Source of the DNA: Streptomyces liangshanensis
GTDB taxonomy: Bacteria; Actinomycetota; Actinomycetes; Streptomycetales; Streptomycetaceae
Length of the DNA stretch: 64,000 nucleotides
Reading direction: 5' to 3'
NCBI RefSeq assembly: GCF_011694815.1
Contig: NZ_CP050177.1
Span: forward strand, 2,655,001-2,719,000
Below are positions 17,382 to 25,931 of this stretch, one piece after another. The translations under genes were made by a program, and so were the position numbers. The number at the start of each line of letters is the position of its first letter. The stretch's first letter is position 1. The notes below the pieces were generated by a model. That model did not search any database. It worked only from the letters and a program-made list of their open reading frames with translations, and was not told the DNA's origin.

Positions 17382-17963
17382 TCAGCGGAAGTCGCAGGCC
17401 TCCATGTGGTCGTTGACCAGGCCGCACGCCTGCATCAAGGCGTACGCCGTCGTCGGACCCACAAAGCGGATCCCCCGGCGCTTCAACGCGGCCGCCAGCG
17501 CCGCCGACTCCTCCGTCACCGCCGGCACATCCGCCCCCGTGCGCGGCGCCGGGCGCGTGGCGGGGTCGGGGGCGTGGGACCAGACCAGGGCGTCCAGCTC
17601 CCCCGGCTCCCAGCCCACCAGCACCCCCGCGTTCGCCAGCGTCGCGTCGATCTTCGCCCGGTTGCGGATGATCCCCGCGTCCGCCAGCAGCCGCGTCCGG
17701 TCCGCGTCCGTGAACTTCGCCACAGTCGGGATGTGGAAGGACCCGAACGCCTCCCGGAACCCCTCCCGCCGCCGCAGGATCGTGATCCACGACAGCCCGG
17801 ACTGGAACGCCTCCAGGGAAATCCGCTCGAAGAGCGCGTCGTCCCCGTGGACGGGCCGCCCCCACTCGGAGTCGTGGTACGCCACGTAGTCCTCGGCGGA
17901 CGTGCCCCACGGACACCGCAGCCGCCCGTCCGCCCCCTCGACCACGCCGACGGGAGCCGTCAT
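17382..17963 (-). CDS. tag: DNA-3-methyladenine glycosylase I
   Basis: A 193-residue Tag enzyme that excises 3-methyladenine from alkylated DNA. Zinc ligands expected from the E. coli enzyme are all present: Cys17 (RCPWG), His30 (YHDSEWG), and His186 and Cys190 near the C-terminus (NDHMEACDF). The ILRRREGFREAF segment and helix-hairpin core are typical, and the length is normal. ATG at 17963 overlaps the upstream DivIVA-type gene by 4 bp, so they form a coupled pair. The counterpart is mycobacterial tagA. Confidence 0.93.
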   Translation of the reverse strand: MTAPVGVVEGADGRLRCPWGTSAEDYVAYHDSEWGRPVHGDDALFERISLEAFQSGLSWITILRRREGFREAFGSFHIPTVAKFTDADRTRLLADAGIIRNRAKIDATLANAGVLVGWEPGELDALVWSHAPDPATRPAPRTGADVPAVTEESAALAAALKRRGIRFVGPTTAYALMQACGLVNDHMEACDFR

Positions 17964-18313
17964 CGGGGGCCCTCCCAGCCGGGCTTCTTGAAGAGGTCGG
18001 GCGACGAGACCGCCGTCGCCTGCGCCCCCGCGAGCGCCGCCTCCAGCTCCGCGATCCGCGCGTCGCGCTCCGCCAGCTCCGCGCCGAGGCGGCCGAGGGC
18101 GTCGTCCACGTCCGCCATGCGGTAGCCGCGCAGCCCCACGGGCAGCCGCAGCGCCTCGACATCGGCGCGGCCGACCGGGCGTGTCGCGGGCAGCGGGTCC
18201 ACCAGCTGTTCGGGCGCCACGTCGGGCAGGACCGCGCGATCGCCGCCGCCGACCACCGCGAGGGTGACCCCGGCGACGACCACGACCATGGCGATGAGCA
18301 AGAACAAGAACAC
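17960..18313 (-). CDS. DivIVA-domain membrane protein (117 aa)
   Basis: A 117-residue protein. The N-terminal membrane helix VFLFLLIAMVVVVAGVTLAVV is followed by a DivIVA-like segment (LRLPVGLRGYRMADVDDAL) and a coiled coil (LAERDARIAELEAAL). GTG at 18313 has GGGGAG 7 nt upstream; the longer upstream frame is GC-driven. It is likely a cell-pole or division-associated scaffold, by analogy with DivIVA. It lies between folP2 (divergent) and tag (coupled), matching the Rv1209-Rv1210 order. Confidence 0.8.
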   Translation of the reverse strand: MFLFLLIAMVVVVAGVTLAVVGGGDRAVLPDVAPEQLVDPLPATRPVGRADVEALRLPVGLRGYRMADVDDALGRLGAELAERDARIAELEAALAGAQATAVSSPDLFKKPGWEGPR

Positions 18314-18486
18314 GTGCTTCTCCCCGGGCAGGAAACGTCCGGTGCCGATCGTGCCACGGGATCGCGCCGGGCACCGACCCGGCGCCGCCCCCGGGGCACC
18401 GCCGCCCGGACCCACCCGCGCCGCCCTCCCCCACCCACCCCGCGGTCTAAGGTCGCAGGCGAGTGGACGTGAGGAAGGAAACACGC

Positions 18487-19356
18487 ATGCGCGGGACCCT
18501 GCGGCTGGGACGGCGGGAATTCGGGGCGGACGAGCCGGTGATCATGGCGATCGTGAACCGTACCCCCGACTCCTTCTACGACCAGGGCGCGACCTTTCGC
18601 GACGAGCCCGCGCTCGACCGCGTCGAGCAGGCCGTCTCGCACGGCGCCGCGATCATCGACATCGGCGGCGTGAAGGCCGGCCCCGGGGACGAGGTGTCCG
18701 CCGAGGAGGAGGCGCGCCGGACGGTCGGCTTCGTGGCCGAGGTCCGCCGGCGCCACCCCGACGTGGTGATCAGCGTGGACACCTGGCGCCACGAGGTCGC
18801 CGAGGCCGTCTGCGACGCGGGCGCGGACCTGCTGAACGACGCGTGGGGCGGGGTGGACCCGAAGCTCGCCGAGGTCGCGGCGCGGTACGGCGCCGGGCTG
18901 GTGTGCACGCACGCGGGCGGCGCCGAGCCCCGTACACGGCCGCACCGGATCGCGTACGACGACGTGATGGCGGACATCCTGCGGGTCACGCTGGGCCTCG
19001 CCGAGCGCGCGGTGGCGCTGGGGGTGCGCGAGGACGGGATCATGATCGACCCCGGCCACGACTTCGGGAAGAACACCCGGCACTCGCTGGAGGCGACCCG
19101 GCGGCTGGGCGAGATGGCGGAGACCGGCTGGCCGGTGCTGGTGTCGCTGTCGAACAAGGACTTCGTCGGGGAGACCCTCGACCGGCCGGTCAAGGAGCGG
19201 CTGATCGGCACGCTCGCGACGACGGCGGTGTCCGCGTGGCTGGGGGCGCGGGTCTACCGCGTCCACGAGGTGGCGGAGACCCGCCAGGTGCTGGACATGG
19301 TGGCGTCCCTCGCGGGCCACCGGCCCCCGGCGGTCGCCCGCCGGGGACTGGCGTGA
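18487..19356 (+). CDS. folP2: FolP2-type dihydropteroate synthase paralogue
   Basis: A 289-residue protein with the dihydropteroate synthase TIM-barrel. The first loop is IVNRTPDSFYD (residues 22-32), where canonical enzymes have NVTPDSFSDGG. The second is DIGGVKAGPG (58-67), where canonical enzymes have DIGGESTRPG, so the Ser-Thr-Arg of the substrate loop is lost. The same changes occur in M. tuberculosis FolP2, which has been reported to lack synthase activity. ATG at 18487 has GGAAGG upstream. It is divergent from the DivIVA-type gene. It is probably not the folate enzyme of this cell. Confidence 0.88.
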   Translation: MRGTLRLGRREFGADEPVIMAIVNRTPDSFYDQGATFRDEPALDRVEQAVSHGAAIIDIGGVKAGPGDEVSAEEEARRTVGFVAEVRRRHPDVVISVDTWRHEVAEAVCDAGADLLNDAWGGVDPKLAEVAARYGAGLVCTHAGGAEPRTRPHRIAYDDVMADILRVTLGLAERAVALGVREDGIMIDPGHDFGKNTRHSLEATRRLGEMAETGWPVLVSLSNKDFVGETLDRPVKERLIGTLATTAVSAWLGARVYRVHEVAETRQVLDMVASLAGHRPPAVARRGLA

Positions 19357-19365
19357 CACGAAGGA

Positions 19366-20115
19366 CTACTTGCCGGTCTCCTTGGTGACCAGCGCGACCG
19401 CCTCGTCCACGTCGTCCGTGAGGTGGAAGAGCAGGAGGTCCTTCTCGGACGCCTTGCCCTGCGCGACGACCGTGTTCCGCAGCCACTCGACCAGGCCGCC
19501 CCAGTACTCCGTACCGAAGAGCACGATGGGGAAGCGGGTGACCTTGCGGGTCTGGACGAGGGTCAGGGCCTCGAACAGTTCGTCCAGGGTCCCGAGGCCG
19601 CCGGGCAGGACCACGAATCCCTGCGCGTACTTCACGAACATCGTCTTCCGTACGAAGAAGTAGCGGAAGTTCACGCCGATGTCGACGTGCGGGTTGAGCC
19701 CCTGTTCGAAGGGCAGCTCGATCCCGAGGCCGACGGAGACGCCCTTCGCCTCACGCGCCCCCTTGTTCGCCGCTTCCATCGCGCCGGGGCCGCCGCCCGT
19801 GATCACCGCGAACCCGGCCTCGACCAGGGCGCGGCCGATCCGGGTGCCCGCCTCGTACTCGGGTGTGCCGACCGGGGTACGGGCGGAGCCGAAGACGCTG
19901 ATCGCGCTCGGCAGTTCGGCGAGGGCGCCGAAGCCCTCCACGAACTCGGACTGGATGCGCATGACCCGCCAGGGGTCGGTGTGCACCCACTCCGAGTCGC
20001 CCTCGGTGTCCAGCAGCCGCTGGTCGGTCGTGCCGGCCTGCACCTGTTCCCGGCGGCGGATCACCGGGCCGAGCCTCTGCTCCTCCGGCTTCCGCGCCCC
20101 TTCAGGCATGCCCAT
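19366..20115 (-). CDS. TIGR00730/LOG family Rossmann protein
   Basis: A 249-residue LOG-type protein. The nucleotide-binding motifs GGGPGAMEAANKGA (near residue 105) and PGGLGTLDELFE (near residue 168) define the family, whose members hydrolyse cytokinin riboside monophosphates or AMP to the free base and ribose 5-phosphate. ATG at 20115 has GGAGGGAGC upstream. It follows dapE on the same strand by 136 bp; the Rv1205 neighbourhood is the same. The true substrate in bacteria is uncertain. Confidence 0.88.
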   Translation of the reverse strand: MGMPEGARKPEEQRLGPVIRRREQVQAGTTDQRLLDTEGDSEWVHTDPWRVMRIQSEFVEGFGALAELPSAISVFGSARTPVGTPEYEAGTRIGRALVEAGFAVITGGGPGAMEAANKGAREAKGVSVGLGIELPFEQGLNPHVDIGVNFRYFFVRKTMFVKYAQGFVVLPGGLGTLDELFEALTLVQTRKVTRFPIVLFGTEYWGGLVEWLRNTVVAQGKASEKDLLLFHLTDDVDEAVALVTKETGK

Positions 20116-20251
20116 GAGCTGCTCCCTCCGCTGCGGTGCTTGGTTCTGGGCAAGGGTAGGTCCATGGACGTGACAAATGGCGAAATTCCGGTGGTCGGCA
20201 GGGCGGAGACCTGGCGTTCCTCCGGGCGGCCCGGTTTTTCGGGGGTACGCG

Positions 20252-21331
20252 TCAGGCGGTGAGCCACTCCCGCAGCCGGTTCTCGCAGTGGGTGATCCGC
20301 TCGACCACGACGTGTTCGTCCCGCTTGTGGGCGAAGAGCGGGTTGCCGGGGCCGTAGTTGACCGCGGGGATCCCGAGGCCGCCGAAGCGGGCGACGTCGG
20401 TCCAGCCGAACTTGGGCCGGGCCGTGCCGCCGACCGCGGCCATGAAGGCGGCCGCGGCGGGGTGGGAGAGGCCGGGGAGGGCCGCGCCCGAGTGGTCGTC
20501 CACGACGAACTCTGCGACGCCGCAGTCGGCGAAGACCTCGTGGACGTGGGCCAGGGCCTCCGCCTCGCCGAGGTCGGGGGCGTACCGGTAGTTGACGGTG
20601 ACCGTGCAGGCGTCGGGGATGACGTTGGTGGCGACGCCGCCCTCGATGCGTACGGCGTTGAGGCCCTCGTGGTACTCCAGCCCGTCGATCACGGGCTTGC
20701 GGGGCTCGTACGCGGCGAGCCGGGCGAGGATCGGCGCGGCGGCGTGGATCGCGTTGGACCCCATCCAGCCGCGCGCGGAGTGGGCGCGTTCGCCCTCCGT
20801 ACGGAGGAGGACCCGCAGGGTGCCCTGGCAGCCGCCCTCGACCTCGCCGTCGGAGGACTCCAGCAGGATGGCGAAGTCGCCCTCCAGCCAGTCGGGGTGG
20901 GCCTTGGCCACGTGCCCGAGGCCGTTGAGGTGGGCGGCGACCTCTTCGTTGTCGTAGAAGAGGAACGTGAGGTCCCGGTTGGGTTCGGGGACGGTCGCGG
21001 CGATGCGCAGCTGGACGGCGACGCCCGACTTCATGTCGCTGGTGCCGCAGCCCCACAGGACGCCGTTGTCGTCGAGCCGGGAGGGCACGTTGTCGGCGAT
21101 GGGGACGGTGTCGATGTGCCCGGCCAGGATGATCCGCTCGCCGAGCCCCCGGTTCGTGCGGGCGACGATGTTGTTGCCGTACCGCTCGACGGTCAGGTGC
21201 GGCAGCGGGCGCAGTGCCAGCTCGATCGCGTCGGCGAGAGCTTTCTCGTCGCCGCTGACCGAGGGGAAGTCGACGAGGGCGGCGGTGAGCGCCGGTCCGT
21301 CCAGGGTGAGGTCGAGCGCGGTGTCGGGCAT
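20252..21331 (-). CDS. dapE: Succinyl-diaminopimelate desuccinylase
   Basis: A 359-residue M20 metallohydrolase. Metal ligands appear in LAGHIDTVP (near residue 70), the catalytic Glu pair in FYDNEEV near residue 130, and a histidine in the closing GPGNPLFAHKRDE segment. It releases succinate from N-succinyl-LL-diaminopimelate in lysine and peptidoglycan precursor synthesis. ATG at 21331 starts it. dapC, the transaminase of the same branch, lies 2 kb away; dapD is not in the window. Confidence 0.93.
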   Translation of the reverse strand: MPDTALDLTLDGPALTAALVDFPSVSGDEKALADAIELALRPLPHLTVERYGNNIVARTNRGLGERIILAGHIDTVPIADNVPSRLDDNGVLWGCGTSDMKSGVAVQLRIAATVPEPNRDLTFLFYDNEEVAAHLNGLGHVAKAHPDWLEGDFAILLESSDGEVEGGCQGTLRVLLRTEGERAHSARGWMGSNAIHAAAPILARLAAYEPRKPVIDGLEYHEGLNAVRIEGGVATNVIPDACTVTVNYRYAPDLGEAEALAHVHEVFADCGVAEFVVDDHSGAALPGLSHPAAAAFMAAVGGTARPKFGWTDVARFGGLGIPAVNYGPGNPLFAHKRDEHVVVERITHCENRLREWLTA

Positions 21332-21423
21332 GGCAAGGACCCTAGACGAATCGTTCCGGGCGGCGGGAACGGGTCCCTGGTGGCAGGGATCCGCGGGGAG
21401 TGCCCCTCCAGTACGGTGGGCGC

Positions 21424-22395
21424 GTGTCCGACACCGTCTCCACCTCCCGTCGCGGCCGTCCCCTGCGGGTCGCGGCCGCCTTCGCCGTCCTGCTGGGACT
21501 GGTGGCCTATGTCGTGGTGCAGTACGTGACGGGTGGCGGCGGCCCGCCCCGGTGCACGGTCCGGGCGGCGGGCGCGGGGAGCGGCGACGGCGGTCCGGTG
21601 TACGAGATGACGCCGGAGCAGGCGGGGAACGCGGCGGTGATCTCGGCCGTGGGCACGACCCGCGGGCTGCCGGAGCGCGCGGTCACGATCGCGCTGGCGA
21701 CGGCCCTCCAGGAGTCGGCCCTGCGGAATCTGGGACACGGCGACCGTGACTCGCTGGGGCTGTTCCAGCAGCGCCCCTCCAAGGGGTGGGGCACGGCGGC
21801 GCAGATCCTCGACCCGGTCTACGCGGCGGGGCAGTTCTACGACCACCTGGTGAAGGTGCCCGGCTATTCGCGGCTGCCGCTGACCGAGGCGGCCCAGCGG
21901 GTGCAGCGCAGTGGCTTCCCGCAGGCGTACGCGAAGCACGAGCCGGACGCGGCGCTGCTGTCGGCGGCCCTGACCGGCCGGGCGCCCGCCGCGCTGACCT
22001 GTTCGTCGCTGGAGAGCGCGGTGCCGGGTGATCCGGCGAAGGTACGGGCGGAGCTGGTCCGGTCGTTCGGGCCCGGTGTGCTGCCCAAGGCGGCGAACGT
22101 GTCGGCGGGGACGCCCGGGCACGAGGTGTTCGTGCCGGTCGCGGCGACCGTGGCGGCGGACGGCGCGGCGAAGGACACGCCCGGCGGTACGAAGGACGGC
22201 CCGGCGGTACGGCGCGGCTGGGAGCTGGCGCAGTGGGCGGTGGCGCGGGCGTCGGTCCTGCGGATCGACGAGGTCGCGTACGCGGGCCGGGTGTGGAGCG
22301 CGAAGGACGCGGGGCAGGGCTGGCGGACGGACGACGGGGCGGGCTCCGGTACGTCGAAGGCCGCCGCGGAGGTCCAGATCCGTACCGCGCGGTAG
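21424..22395 (+). CDS. Membrane-anchored lysozyme-like (SLT-type) protein
   Basis: A 323-residue protein. One N-terminal membrane anchor (LRVAAAFAVLLGLVAYVVV) is followed by an extracellular domain. The motif TALQESALRNLGHGDRDSLG, then LFQQRPSKGWG, resembles the glutamate-containing catalytic helix of lytic transglycosylases, with E at QES as the candidate acid. Similar Streptomyces proteins are often labelled heavy metal transporter, which the sequence does not support. GTG at 21424 has no ribosome-binding site; TACGGT at 21412-21417 suggests a leaderless transcript. It is divergent from dapE. Confidence 0.75.
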   Translation: MSDTVSTSRRGRPLRVAAAFAVLLGLVAYVVVQYVTGGGGPPRCTVRAAGAGSGDGGPVYEMTPEQAGNAAVISAVGTTRGLPERAVTIALATALQESALRNLGHGDRDSLGLFQQRPSKGWGTAAQILDPVYAAGQFYDHLVKVPGYSRLPLTEAAQRVQRSGFPQAYAKHEPDAALLSAALTGRAPAALTCSSLESAVPGDPAKVRAELVRSFGPGVLPKAANVSAGTPGHEVFVPVAATVAADGAAKDTPGGTKDGPAVRRGWELAQWAVARASVLRIDEVAYAGRVWSAKDAGQGWRTDDGAGSGTSKAAAEVQIRTAR

Positions 22396-22633
22396 TTCGG
22401 CCCGTCACCCGGACGAGTTGCCCGGCACCTGCCGGCACCCCCTTTCTTCCGAGGAATCGAACACCCTGGGCCGTCCGGGTCACTTCCCTTGCGGCGCTTG
22501 GGAAGTGACGGTTCGCCGCGCGCGGGGGGAACACACTCCTTTGCCCGTTTCTGTCCGAGGCGGGCCCCACGCCGCATTGCGAACTCTTTACCTGGGCGCA
22601 CCGCAACTTCCCCCGCCCTCCGAGGGGTTGTCA

Positions 22634-22660
22634 CAGTGTCCGATCGACGGACAAGCACTG
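22634..22660. promoter_or_regulatory. Nested inverted repeat upstream of a secreted-protein gene
   Basis: TGTCCG and CGGACA (22637-22642, 22648-22653) are nested between CAGTG (22634-22638) and CACTG (22656-22660). It ends 25 bp before the start codon at 22685, just ahead of the AAAGGAG ribosome-binding site. It could be an operator or a short leader hairpin. The rest of the 289-bp gap 22396-22684 shows nothing else I can name. Confidence 0.4.
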
Positions 22661-22684
22661 TTTCTCTCCCGTCAAAGGAGCATC

Positions 22685-23152
22685 ATGTCCCTCCCCCTGA
22701 CCCGTCGGATCGCCCGTGCCGCGCTGCTCATCGCGGCGGGCGCAGCCCCCGTGGTCGGTGCGGCCGGCTCCGCAGGCGCCGCGGCGCTGCCGCAGACCAC
22801 CGACCTCGGCGCCGTCAGCGCGCTCGACGGCGCCGCCGTGGGTGACACCGTCGACAGCGGTGCCCGGACGACCACCGCGGTGGCGGGCGAAGCCGGCAGC
22901 CAGGCCGTCAAGAAGACCGTTCCCGCCGCGGGCAAGACCGTCGGCGCGGCCGGCAAGACCGTGACGCCCGCCGCGCAGAAGCTGGCCGGCGACGCCGCGG
23001 GCAGCGCCGGCGAGGCGCTCGGCGAGACCGCCTCCGCCGCCTCCGGCAGCGCCGCCCCCGCCTCGATGCTCGGCGGCCTGCCGACCGGCGGCCTCCCCAA
23101 GGGCGGGCTCCCCACGGGCGGCCTGCCGGTCGGGGGCCTGCCGATCGGCTGA
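22685..23152 (+). CDS. Small secreted Ala/Gly-rich protein with GGLPx repeats
   Basis: A 155-residue protein with a Sec-type signal peptide (RRIARAALLIAAGAAPVVGA, then AGSAGAAA near residues 27-34). A low-complexity Ala/Gly/Lys region follows, and the C-terminus repeats GGLP five times with varying fifth residues (T, K, T, V, I). There is no enzymatic motif. AAAGGAG at 22675-22680 precedes ATG. Orthologues are sometimes labelled ATP-binding protein without support. A surface or cell-wall role is an inference from composition. Confidence 0.75.
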   Translation: MSLPLTRRIARAALLIAAGAAPVVGAAGSAGAAALPQTTDLGAVSALDGAAVGDTVDSGARTTTAVAGEAGSQAVKKTVPAAGKTVGAAGKTVTPAAQKLAGDAAGSAGEALGETASAASGSAAPASMLGGLPTGGLPKGGLPTGGLPVGGLPIG

Positions 23153-23188
23153 CCCCCGCGACGCGCGTGCGGCGCGTCCGTGGTGACG

Positions 23189-23229
23189 CGAAGGGGCCCG
23201 GGGAGCGATGCGCTCCCCGGGCCCCTTCG
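23189..23229. terminator. Strong bidirectional hairpin terminator
   Basis: A perfect 19-bp inverted repeat with a 3-nt loop (23208-23210) between the convergent secreted-protein gene (stop at 23152) and dapC (stop at 23252). Confidence 0.9.
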
Positions 23230-23251
23230 TGTCGCGTACGGGCGGGACGGC

Positions 23252-24355
23252 TCAGCCGAGCCGCTTCACCGCCGCCTCGATCCGCTCGTCGGTCGCGGTG
23301 AGCGCCACCCGCACGTGGCGCTCCCCCGCGGGGCCGTAGAAGTCGCCGGGCGCCACCAGGATGCCCAGTCCGGCGAGGTGCGCCACGGTGTCCCAGCACG
23401 GCTCGTCACGGGTCGACCAGAGGTAGAGGCTCGCCTCGCTGTGGTCGATCCGGAAGCCGTGCGCCTCCAGCGCGGCGCGCAGGGCGGCGCGGCGGGCCGC
23501 GTACCGCTCCCGCTGCTCCCGTACGTGCGTGTCGTCGGCGAGCGCCGCGACCGTCGCCGCCTGCACGGGCGCGGCGGTCATCATCCCGCCGTGCTTGCGG
23601 ATCTGGAGCAGCTCGCCGAGGACGGCGGAGTCGCCGACCAGGAAGGCCGCGCGGTACCCGGCCAGGTTGGAGCGCTTGGAGAGCGAGTGGACGGCCACGA
23701 TCCCGTCGTACGACCCCCCGCAGACGTCCGGGTGCAGGACGGAGACCGGATCGGCCTCCCAGCCCAGCTCCAGGTAGCACTCGTCGCTGAACACCAGCAC
23801 GTCGTGCTCGCGCGCCCAGGCCACGATCCGGGTCAGCTCGTCCTGGCCGAGCACCGCCCCGGTCGGGTTGGACGGCGAGTTGAGCCACAGCAGCCGCAGG
23901 CCGGCCGGGTCCAGCTCGGTCGGGTCGTCGTACGGTACGGGCTCCGCGCCGCACAGCCGCGCCCCGACCTCGTACGTCGGGTAGGCGAGCCGGGGGTACG
24001 CGACCCGGTCGCCCGCGCCGAGGCCGAGCTGCGTCGGCAGCCAGGCGACCAGCTCCTTGGAGCCGACCACCGGCAACACGTTCGAGTGGGTCACCCCGCG
24101 CGCGCCGAGCCGCCGTTCCGCCCAGCCGGTGAGCGCGTCACGCAGCTCGGGCGTCCCCCACACCGTGGGGTAGCCGGGCGAGTTCGCCGCCTCGGACAGG
24201 GCCCGCTGGACCGCGTCGGGGACCGGGTCGACCGGCGTGCCCACGGACAGGTCCACGATCCCGTCCGGGTGGGCCGCGGCCGTCGCCTTGTAGGGCTCCA
24301 GCTTGTCCCAGGGGAAGACGGGGAGACGCGAAGAGACTGTGGACACGGTGCTCAC
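23252..24355 (-). CDS. dapC: Succinyldiaminopimelate transaminase
   Basis: A 367-residue class I/II PLP aminotransferase. NSPSNPTGAVL near residue 160 and the Schiff-base lysine in SLSKRSNLAGYR near residue 227 define the fold; the phosphate-binding Arg follows the Lys. In actinobacteria this form makes N-succinyl-LL-diaminopimelate from the keto acid with glutamate. The GTG start at 24355 could shift to an in-frame GTG at 24346. It is 105 bp downstream of the ferredoxin gene on the same strand, the same pair as mycobacterial fdxC-dapC. Confidence 0.92.
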   Translation of the reverse strand: MSTVSTVSSRLPVFPWDKLEPYKATAAAHPDGIVDLSVGTPVDPVPDAVQRALSEAANSPGYPTVWGTPELRDALTGWAERRLGARGVTHSNVLPVVGSKELVAWLPTQLGLGAGDRVAYPRLAYPTYEVGARLCGAEPVPYDDPTELDPAGLRLLWLNSPSNPTGAVLGQDELTRIVAWAREHDVLVFSDECYLELGWEADPVSVLHPDVCGGSYDGIVAVHSLSKRSNLAGYRAAFLVGDSAVLGELLQIRKHGGMMTAAPVQAATVAALADDTHVREQRERYAARRAALRAALEAHGFRIDHSEASLYLWSTRDEPCWDTVAHLAGLGILVAPGDFYGPAGERHVRVALTATDERIEAAVKRLG

Positions 24356-24460
24356 TCTTTCTCGTACGGAGGCTTTCCCGTACGGACGGGCGTGCGCCGG
24401 CCACGGGAAACACCGCGGTCCCGTACGGCGGGCGCGCCGTACGGGACCGGGGGCGCGCTG

Positions 24461-24781
24461 TCAGCCGTTCTGCGGCGGCAACGCGGCGATGAAGGGATGG
24501 TCCCGCTCGATGAGGCCGAGCTTGGAGGCTCCACCGGGCGACCCGAGCTCGTCGAAGAACTCCACGTTCGCCTTGTAGTAGTCCTTCCACTCCTCGGGGG
24601 TGTCGTCCTCGTAGAAGATGGCCTCGACCGGGCAGACCGGCTCACAGGCTCCGCAGTCGACGCATTCGTCCGGGTGGATGTACAAGGACCGGGAGCCCTC
24701 GTAGATGCAGTCGACCGGGCACTCCTCGATGCACGCCTTGTCCTTGACGTCGACACAAGGCTGCGCGATGACGTAGGTCAC
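24461..24781 (-). CDS. fdxA: 7Fe ferredoxin
   Basis: A 106-residue ferredoxin. N-terminal cysteines (QPCVDVKDKACIEECPVDCI) and a second set (CVDCGACEPVCPVEAI, near residues 41-56) make one 3Fe-4S and one 4Fe-4S cluster, the FdxA type. The C-terminal helical extension is usual for this family. GTG at 24781 has GAGGAGGAAC upstream. It is a small acidic electron carrier, commonly serving P450s or reductases. It heads the ferredoxin-dapC pair. Confidence 0.94.
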   Translation of the reverse strand: MTYVIAQPCVDVKDKACIEECPVDCIYEGSRSLYIHPDECVDCGACEPVCPVEAIFYEDDTPEEWKDYYKANVEFFDELGSPGGASKLGLIERDHPFIAALPPQNG

Positions 24782-24922
24782 GCTGTCGTTCCTCCTCGAT
24801 AGGGCGGCGGCGGGCCGATCTGCGGCTCCGTCCACGGGCGCGCGGGAGCGCGGCGTCGTCGATGCCCGCATCTAGTATCTCCGTTCCTGGGCACGATCCG
24901 AACAGGAGGGGCGTACCGAGCT

Positions 24923-25918
24923 GTGGAATTCACCGCCGGCGGACGGTTCGAGGTCCGTATGACACAGGCTGACGTGGGCAAACGGGTATCAGTCAGACAG
25001 TTGACGGAGAGCGGCGGCCCGGCGGAGAAATTCACCGACACGGTCGGCGTTCTCACATCCTGGGACGACGGTGTGCTGCTGATCACACGAAGGACCGGCG
25101 AGAGCGTCCGGATCCCGGAGTCGGCCCTGGTCGCGGGCAAGGTCGTGCCGCCCGCGCCGGCCCGTCGGCGCGGCCCCGCCGCGACCTACGCGGAGCTGGC
25201 GCTCGTCGGCGCGCGGGCCTGGCAGCCGGTGGAGAGCGAACCCCTCGGCGCGTGGCGGCTGCGGGCGGCCGCCGGATTCACCCGCAGGGCCAACTCGGCG
25301 CTGCCGCTGGGCGATCCCGGAGTGCCGCTGGACGAGGCGCTGGAGCGGGTGCGGGGCTGGTACGGGGAGCGGGGGCTGCCCGCGTACGTCCAGACCGCGA
25401 CCGGGGCCGAGGGCACGCAGGAGTCGCTGTGCGCGGAGCTGGAGAAGCGCGACTGGTACGCGGAGGTGAGCGCCGAGATGCGGATCGCGGCCCTGGCGCC
25501 GCTCGGCGACCGGGACGCGGACGTGGCACGGGTGCGGCTGGACCGTACCTGCGACGAGGCGTGGCTCGGCCGCTACCAGCGCTCGAAGGCTCCGGGGCCG
25601 CACGTCCTGCACGTCCTGGGCAGCGGGCCCTCGGTGTGGTTCGCCACCGTCCCCGGCGAGGCCGGGACACCGGCCGCGATCGGCCGGTGCGTGGTGGACG
25701 GGCGCTGGGCGGGGTTCATGGCGGTGGAGGTCGAGCCGGACCAGCGGCGCCGGGGCCTGGCCACGGCCGTGATGACCGCGCTCGCGCGCCGTGCGCTGGA
25801 GGAGGGCGCGTCGGCGGCCTGGCTCCAGGTGGAGTCCAGGAACGACGGGGCGCGTGCGCTGTACGAGGGCATGGGCTTCGCCGTCCATCACCACTACCAC
25901 CACTACCGGCCGGCGTGA
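24923..25918 (+). CDS. GNAT family N-acetyltransferase with N-terminal SH3-like domain
   Basis: A 331-residue protein. Residues about 12-70 (DVGKRVSVRQL, VGVLTSWDDGVLLITRRTGES) form a small beta-barrel like the SH3-type domain of Rv0428c-like acetyltransferases. The C-terminal GNAT domain has the acetyl-CoA loop QRRRGLATAVM near residue 273 and ends in an unusual His/Tyr-rich tail, HHHYHHY. GTG at 24923 has GGAGGGG about 12 nt upstream; an internal ATG at 24959 is possible. It is divergent from fdxA. The acceptor is unknown. Confidence 0.82.
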   Translation: MEFTAGGRFEVRMTQADVGKRVSVRQLTESGGPAEKFTDTVGVLTSWDDGVLLITRRTGESVRIPESALVAGKVVPPAPARRRGPAATYAELALVGARAWQPVESEPLGAWRLRAAAGFTRRANSALPLGDPGVPLDEALERVRGWYGERGLPAYVQTATGAEGTQESLCAELEKRDWYAEVSAEMRIAALAPLGDRDADVARVRLDRTCDEAWLGRYQRSKAPGPHVLHVLGSGPSVWFATVPGEAGTPAAIGRCVVDGRWAGFMAVEVEPDQRRRGLATAVMTALARRALEEGASAAWLQVESRNDGARALYEGMGFAVHHHYHHYRPA

Positions 25919-25931
25919 GCGGGCACCGGCC

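Noticed and set aside
21424..22395. Heavy metal transporter annotation often given to this family
   Set aside because: There is one membrane anchor, no metal-binding motif, and a lysozyme-like helix instead.
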